This document shows positions 58,626-64,000 of a stretch of DNA of 64,000 bases, in pieces (within the stretch, counting starts at the first letter, position 1; every line of letters starts with the position of its first letter). Source of the DNA: Pipra filicauda (lineage: Eukaryota; Chordata; Aves; Passeriformes; Pipridae); NCBI RefSeq assembly GCF_003945595.2, contig NW_024104510.1, positions 124,001 to 188,000 of the forward strand, given 5' to 3'. Below the pieces are notes generated by a model. That model was not told where the DNA came from, searched no databases, and saw only the letters and a program-made list of their open reading frames with translations. The position numbers were made by a program, and so were the translations under genes.

Positions 58626-59920
58626 AAAAGCAGGGTGGACGGTATGTTGTGTCAGTCTGATGTGTTTTAGAGAACATCTCTGCTGATGATTATACTTTGG
58701 GAAATTGGAAGAACATTTCCCCGGGACATATAAAGTGACTGTCTATTAGGGACACGTAGAGGATGTGTCAGGTTTTTGAGATGTGTACTAGAAAGAGAAA
58801 TTAGGTTTGAAAAAGCCAATGGATTGAGGAAGGCAGGCAGCTCTTTTTTTCTGATGTGGACAAATCTGGTTTCTGTTTAGCCATGCTTGCAATTTTAGAG
58901 CTGTGTGTACAGGCTCAGGAAGGATCAAAATAGCATTTCAAGAGGCTGGCAGAACTTATCTGAAACAATGGTACCTCGTTAGCAAATGCTGATCCTATTA
59001 GAAAAAAAAGTAAATGGTGCCTTTAGCTTTACTAAAGAACTGAAGAAAATGCTGCCTTAAACCCTCACTCCCCAAACAGGCAGAGAGGAGTCTCTAGGCC
59101 ACAGTGATGGAGGGTTCAAGCAGAGCCATCCTGAGGGGCACTGCGGGTTCAGACAAGCCTGTTTGATTTATTAATGGCCATGTTGCAGGAAGGGGATGTG
59201 TTTGAAGCCCATGTACTCAGCATTCTGCTTGGGGAACAAGCTGCAAGACATGTCTGGTACCACATGTGAAGTGTTGCTTTTAAATAGTAATTTGGTAGCT
59301 GAGAGGGTGTTCCCATGGAAGAGGGACAGCAGAGTCCTCCACTGGTGTGGAGGGGGGTAAGAGGTGTGCTGGAGGCAGCATGTAAAATCATGGAGAGAAG
59401 GAGTAGGCTGCAGTTTTATACCCTGAATCTTATAGTGAAGAAACTAATGCTGGGAAGCTACTTTGAATTTTAATTTTTCTTTTTCCTATATGCTTAGTGC
59501 AGCCACCAGTGCAGTGGGAGGGAACAGGTAGACGGAGGAGGAAGTCAGGCTCCTGGAGTTGGTCTTTCATTACTCGTGATCCATTCAGGCCCAGGTGGTA
59601 CAAGACAGCTTTGCTTATAACCCGTCTAGTCAGTTTAAAAAAAAAAGGCAATGAATACATCCTTAAGGCTGTGGCTCTAATTTGCAATGCTGAAGGACTC
59701 AAGGGTAAATATTCAGGATAATGAAAAGTTCTCTGAACTCTGCTGGGGATACAGAAGAATCTTTTAGCCAGTCTTTCCACCGGCAGCAACCAACAAGTGG
59801 GGAGGGAGGAGTCATGGAAAGAGCCTTTATAGCTAGGTAGGTTGTATTCATGATTTCCTGTGTTGTACTGAACTGTGAGGGGATTCTGCTTGTATCTTCA
59901 TCCTCTCTCATCTTAAATGG
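58626..59920. other. Stretch with no supportable gene
   Basis: No gene is recognised. A 119-codon minus-strand frame at 59430-59789 has no known domain. Confidence 0.6.
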
Positions 59921-59960
59921 CCTCATTAACATCTAATTGCTGCTTATTTTCTTCATTCAG

Positions 59961-59999
59961 AGCATCCAGGTGCTGTACAATGTTCTTAATCAAGTGTGA
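59961..59999 (+). other. Weak terminal-exon-like segment
   Basis: A strong-looking acceptor precedes it: a branch-like CATTAAC near 59924, a T-rich tract, then CATTCAG ending at 59960. The following frame reads 12 sense codons (S-I-Q-V-L-Y-N-V-L-N-Q-V) and then TGA at 59997-59999. No family is recognised, and such short matches arise often by chance. A different register stays open to 60117. Confidence 0.1.
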
Positions 60000-61450
60000 A
60001 GAGACCATTTGTCAAGAAAACTCCTGCTCCTTCAGCAAGGTGCTTCTGAAAGTGTTTGGCCTTTGTCTATGCTTATCTAGGGGAAACACAAGTGACAAGA
60101 GTCTTGAACTTGACTGAGATCTTCACTTGTTCCTACCAACCTTGTCTCTGTGATCACACCTCACAGTAACACACCAATGAAGGCCTCATCTGAACTGGAA
60201 CTAATTCAATGGAATAATGCCACTGTTGGCCTCTATCTATGGCCTGCAGCACCTCTTGGGACAAGCAGGTCACTGAAACAGGAGGTTGAGGGATGAGCAA
60301 TGTGAGATGTTACTGGAAGCCTTAAATCCTTTGGGTGACTGACTGGGGAAATGCATAGGTTTGAACACAGCCAGAGGAGGTGATAAGGAGAACAGAAGTT
60401 TTATGGGTTCTTCTTGGCCTTGCGCATCTTATTTCAGTCAAAAAGGGTCAAGTGTGAGAGATATTCTTGAACTTGCATAGCAAGGGAGTAGCTCTTGTGG
60501 TGTCAGGTGTCTCAGGTTCGGACCTTCCTTGTCTTTGCATCCTTTTGTTCCTGTTCAGCAGTAATGAGGTGATCAGTGATGGACTGTTCTCCCACTGGCA
60601 ATGAGCAAGGCTTGAGGACTTGGATGTGTTTGCCCACGCCATAACCAGTGACACTGTGGAGCTCAAAGGATTAGTAAGGTTATGAGAATATTCTCCCCTT
60701 TGAGATGGGATGTATGTTCTCCCTGCCTGATTGAAACTGACTGTAGAAAATACTAAGAGCATTTTCCCCCCTCTACCTTACAGAATTAATCCAGTGGAAA
60801 CAATCTGGATTTAAGACAGCATAGCTGGAGTCAGACTAACTACCTTATTTTTCTGGGCTTTTAGGATATTTGCTAGCTATTGGCCAAAACCTCTGCTGCT
60901 ATGACTTCACTAAATTTAGTGGAGCTTGGATCAAGGTCTACATTGGCATATTTTTCATCCAGTTCATTAAGCAGCAAGCAGTTGGATCAGATAGGACACA
61001 GAAAGCACAGAACACTTGCTGAGAATGTAATATCCTTCATTAGTCAGCTGGGCTTGCAAAAGAGCAGGGAGAGAACTGTACCCACGTCATCAAAGTCATG
61101 TCAGCCCTCGGCGGGTGTCTCGCCATATGTCTCCAGCCCCTGTGTGAGAGGTGCTCTGGAAGGGCTGTGGATGCAGCTGTGTTGATCAGTGGGTTGGGAT
61201 AGTGTGCAGCTTGCTGAATTGAAATGGCATAAAAGGAAAAACTTCTGAGGAACAAAAAAGATAAAAAGAGATGACAAAGTATATTCATTCCCACAGAAAT
61301 CCCATTGATGCTGTGTTGCTCCTAGGCATTGCTGCTGATGGGAAAGGGGAGCAGCTAGGATGGCTTCTGCAGAGCAGCAGCCCCAACACCCAGCAGTCAA
61401 TTTGGGACCATGAGGAAATGGTGCTTTTGAAAATGAAGGTTTGTTAGGTT
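60000..61450. other. Stretch with no supportable gene
   Basis: Nothing recognised. Possible acceptors near 60782 and 60862 are not followed by useful open frames. Confidence 0.6.
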
Positions 61451-61515
61451 GTGGGGTTTTTTGTTTTGTTTTGTTGGTGTTTTGGTTTGCTTTTTTTTTT
61501 TTTTTTTTTTTTTTT
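61451..61515. repeat. T/G-rich tract ending in poly-T of 25
   Basis: (TTTTG)-like units run into 25 uninterrupted thymines at 61491-61515. A 184-codon minus-strand frame (61101-61655) passes through it as a lysine and asparagine run and is therefore an artefact of simple sequence. Confidence 0.92.
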
Positions 61516-62460
61516 AGCCTATGCAGTTCACAGGGAGTCTCAGCTTTCTTTGGGAGGCTTTCTTCAGTCAATTTAGAGTGAGCTAAACATATCCTTGGGG
61601 TTTGAAATGATCTACAGCAAGTGTGCTGGAAATTGTAGGTATCCCATGTACCCATCTGAGTGGTGTGTGACTCTTCCTGAGCCCTTCAGAACAAACATCC
61701 ATGACTGTGACTGTGGGAGGAGAGGGAAAGGCAAGGGTGCAGGAGGAAGACTGCTGTTCTGTAGAAATATGGAATGGAGGATTATACCCACAGTGTTTGA
61801 TATGGAAGAGCAAGGATTACTGCCTGTGTGTGACATTGCGTGGGAGAGATTAAAGTCACCCCGGGCAGGCAAGAATTGGGTGTGAAGCAGGAAAAGAAGG
61901 AGGGATTAGGCTGGGAGGGGTGTGATACAGGAGGAAGGAGGAGTGTTCCTCTGGGCAAAACACAGATGCTATAAGATGACAAGACTTGGATGGTGTGGAT
62001 AGCAGCTGCACTGCAGCAGAGGTACAAGGACTGAATGATCTGCAAGATGGACTTGGAGTCACTCTCAAACCTTGAATTTCTGGAGATGCCTATCCTTCCA
62101 GCTCTTGGACGCAGGTAGTACGAGGCTTACCAGACCAGTCATGCCCTGAGGTTGGGATGGTGCAGGATACATCAGAGTCAGGGTGAATTGTGGAACACCA
62201 GGGCTCTCTTATTCTTCAGGAATTGGTTGTTGCCCTTAGCTGAGACACTAGAGGCTTTCTGCCTTGGGGTGGGTTCCTGAGTTCCCTGGGTGTCCCTTCT
62301 TACTACCTCCCTGGAGAATCTCCTGCCACTGTGAAGAAATCTCTATCCTATTCTCTTCATAGTTGAGGTGCCCAGAGATTTCAGACTAAGTCTCCATGGT
62401 GTCAAGTGCTACGTTAAAATGTAATAAAGGATAATTTTTTTCTCTGAGGAGATTTTGCCT
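61516..62460. other. Stretch with no supportable gene
   Basis: No gene is recognised. Frames up to 96 codons overlap on both strands. Confidence 0.6.
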
Positions 62461-63050
62461 GGAAAAGACAAAACAATGTACGGTATAAACCAGCCCTAAA
62501 AGAGATTGTTGGGCTTCTCAGCGCATCATCTCGCAGATATGAACATCAGTGTGTTTGAGACAAGGGAAGGCTCCGGAGGTGAACCTGATAGAATTTAGTC
62601 CTGGCTGGAGTGCTGTATAGCAGGTGTTTAAGTGCAAAAGTATGGAGAAGACCATCTGCTGAGTGTCTAAGGCTGATGCTCCAGTTATGTTTGCACGTAG
62701 GATGCCTGCGTTGTTTAAAATCCATCCATAAATTGTACTTGGAGTGGCTGTTACACATTTCCTGCTCCAGGAGCAGACTTTCAAAACCCACAAGAAATAT
62801 TCACTTACAATTATGTCTGATTTAAAGGGAAAAGATCTGTAGCTTTGTAGCCTCAATAATCTGCTCAAACAGCTGTAGATTAATGAAAGTGTTGCTCAAG
62901 GCATGTTTCCAGAAATAGCGTGTAGCTCGGCCCGCTCAAGTCACATTGGGTTAGGAAATGTGTTCGTGTTTTTAATGCTGGGGGTGTGCACAGGAGGTGA
63001 TCTACCAGAGCACTCTGGACTCATGGTCTAGCTGGTTGAGTGATGTCCGA
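62461..63050. promoter_or_regulatory. Candidate conserved non-coding element
   Basis: Features include TACGGTATAAACC near 62479, CATCTCGCAG near 62527, a CAGCTG E-box at 62870-62875 directly followed by GATTAATG at 62878-62885, and CTCAATAATCTG near 62852. The E-box plus homeodomain pairing and scattered CpGs (GCGCATC, CTCCGGAGG, TAGCGTG, CTCGGCCCG) suggest an enhancer. Antiparallel frames of 116 (minus, 62518-62868) and 71 codons (plus, 62610-62825) are unmatched. Confidence 0.35.
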
Positions 63051-64000
63051 AAACTGTTTCTTAGTGCAATTGCAGAGGTCTTAAAAGCACTTTGTATTTG
63101 GATTTACCGATTGTAGAGGGAGTGCTTGCCTCACCCCAGCGAGTGACCACCAAGTGCTTTGCAGTCACAGCACTGAGAGCCTGATGTGACTTTCTTGTCC
63201 CAGAACTCAGAAAGCAAATAAATCTGTCATTTGAAACACAGATCTACTAAGCCTTCCACTCTGTGGTGTCGGCCACTACTGAGCTCCATAGATTTGAGTC
63301 TTTATTATGTTCTCCAGAAACATGCTCTTTTTACTGTATGTTTTTTTTTTTTTTCAGTCCATTGTCTCTTAATTTGTTTGAGGACAGAATGCCTAGGGAC
63401 AAGAGGCTATTTGATAAGAAAACTGCAGTCATCAAGCAGAACCAGTTCTTATCCCTGTCATCATCCATCTCACATGCAGAGCCACAGGGACCTCGCTCCA
63501 TAATGAGCAGTGTGCTTTCCATAGAGAGAGGTGCAGTCCCTTAAGGGTTGTTTTAGCCTGCTGTATCCCGACCTAACTGCAGTGGCAGTGGCTGATACAC
63601 TGTGGTTGTTGCTCACATCACGGTAGTCCCTGACGGGCCAAACTTGTGCTGCAAGTTCTTGTGGTGTTAGGGAAGTGCTGTGGGACCACACAGCCCTTCT
63701 GCACGGGTAGTTGTAGTGTTATCCCCACTTTCCCAAAGGAGAGTTGGGACACAAAAGGAACAAATGTTATTCTTGTTCTTGCTGAGTTCTCTGGTCCACA
63801 GCTCTGCAGGTGGGACAGTTCCTCCCTTACGAGGTTTCTGAGGGCTCTGTCCATGCCTGGTTCAGCTGTGGATATGCCTTAGGGTGGAAAGGTGAACCTG
63901 GATTTTGCACTGTTAGTCTGCATGGCTGCAGGTAGGTGATCTCTAGTGCCTTTTAGGAGTCTTCTGTTGGGACTGACCAGCTTCCCCTGGTCCAGTCAGG
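63051..64000. other. Stretch with no supportable gene
   Basis: Nothing recognised. A poly-T of about 15 lies near 63341-63355. Confidence 0.6.

Noticed and set aside
61101..61655. Longest open frame in the window, 184 codons, minus strand
   Set aside because: It reads through the poly-T and T/G-rich tract as a lysine and asparagine run, has no domain, and overlaps unrelated frames.
1..64000. CRISPR arrays, insertion sequences, prophage, operons or endogenous retrovirus copies
   Set aside because: No direct-repeat arrays, bacterial gene structure, paired long terminal repeats or retroviral protein frames were seen.

Overview
This window looks like about 64 kb of non-coding DNA from a bird nuclear chromosome. 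The main evidence is repeat type. A 5'-truncated CR1 LINE at 57618-57887 ends in the ATTCTATG-type octamer 3' end typical of avian CR1. A second CR1 3' end lies in reverse orientation at 43494-43590. At least two much older CR1-clade reverse-transcriptase remnants sit at 7540-7790 and 37147-38095. Composition is moderate GC with general CpG depletion, sparse interspersed repeats and A/C-rich or T/G-rich low-complexity tracts; those tracts suggest, without proving, a passerine. There are no operons, ribosome binding sites, phage genes, CRISPR arrays or insertion sequences, so a prokaryotic reading does not fit.

No protein-coding gene, tRNA, rRNA or CpG-island promoter can be supported. The longest open frames (up to about 184 codons) have no recognisable domain, often overlap frames on the opposite strand, and one reads through a poly-T tract. 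Two places look weakly exon-like: an acceptor, open frame and donor at 47762-47929, and an acceptor with 12 sense codons at 59961-59999. Both are offered at low confidence. The window is best read as a long intron or an intergenic interval.

Layout: 1-7.5 kb has nothing firm; 7.5 kb has an ancient LINE piece; 10.9-11.3 kb is a CpG-retaining segment with bZIP-type motifs; 11.6 kb has a 50-base poly-T; 15.0-15.7 kb is a candidate regulatory element. From 18.4 kb to 34.9 kb there are repeated AT-rich, TAATTA-bearing segments (18.4, 26.0, 29.2, 30.9 and 33.2-34.9 kb) separated by featureless sequence and A/C-rich tracts. A hAT-like terminus lies at 35.07 kb and the largest old LINE at 37.1-38.1 kb. 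Further candidate elements are at 42.6, 44.0, 46.0, 49.6, 56.6, 58.2 and 62.5 kb.

Interpretation: the density of homeodomain-core motifs and locally retained CpGs resembles conserved non-coding elements around developmental regulator genes. That is an inference from sequence texture only; no alignment was available, and the target gene cannot be named from this window. I found no previously undescribed biological system here. The items most worth a second look are the old mobile-element remnants and the candidate enhancer cluster.
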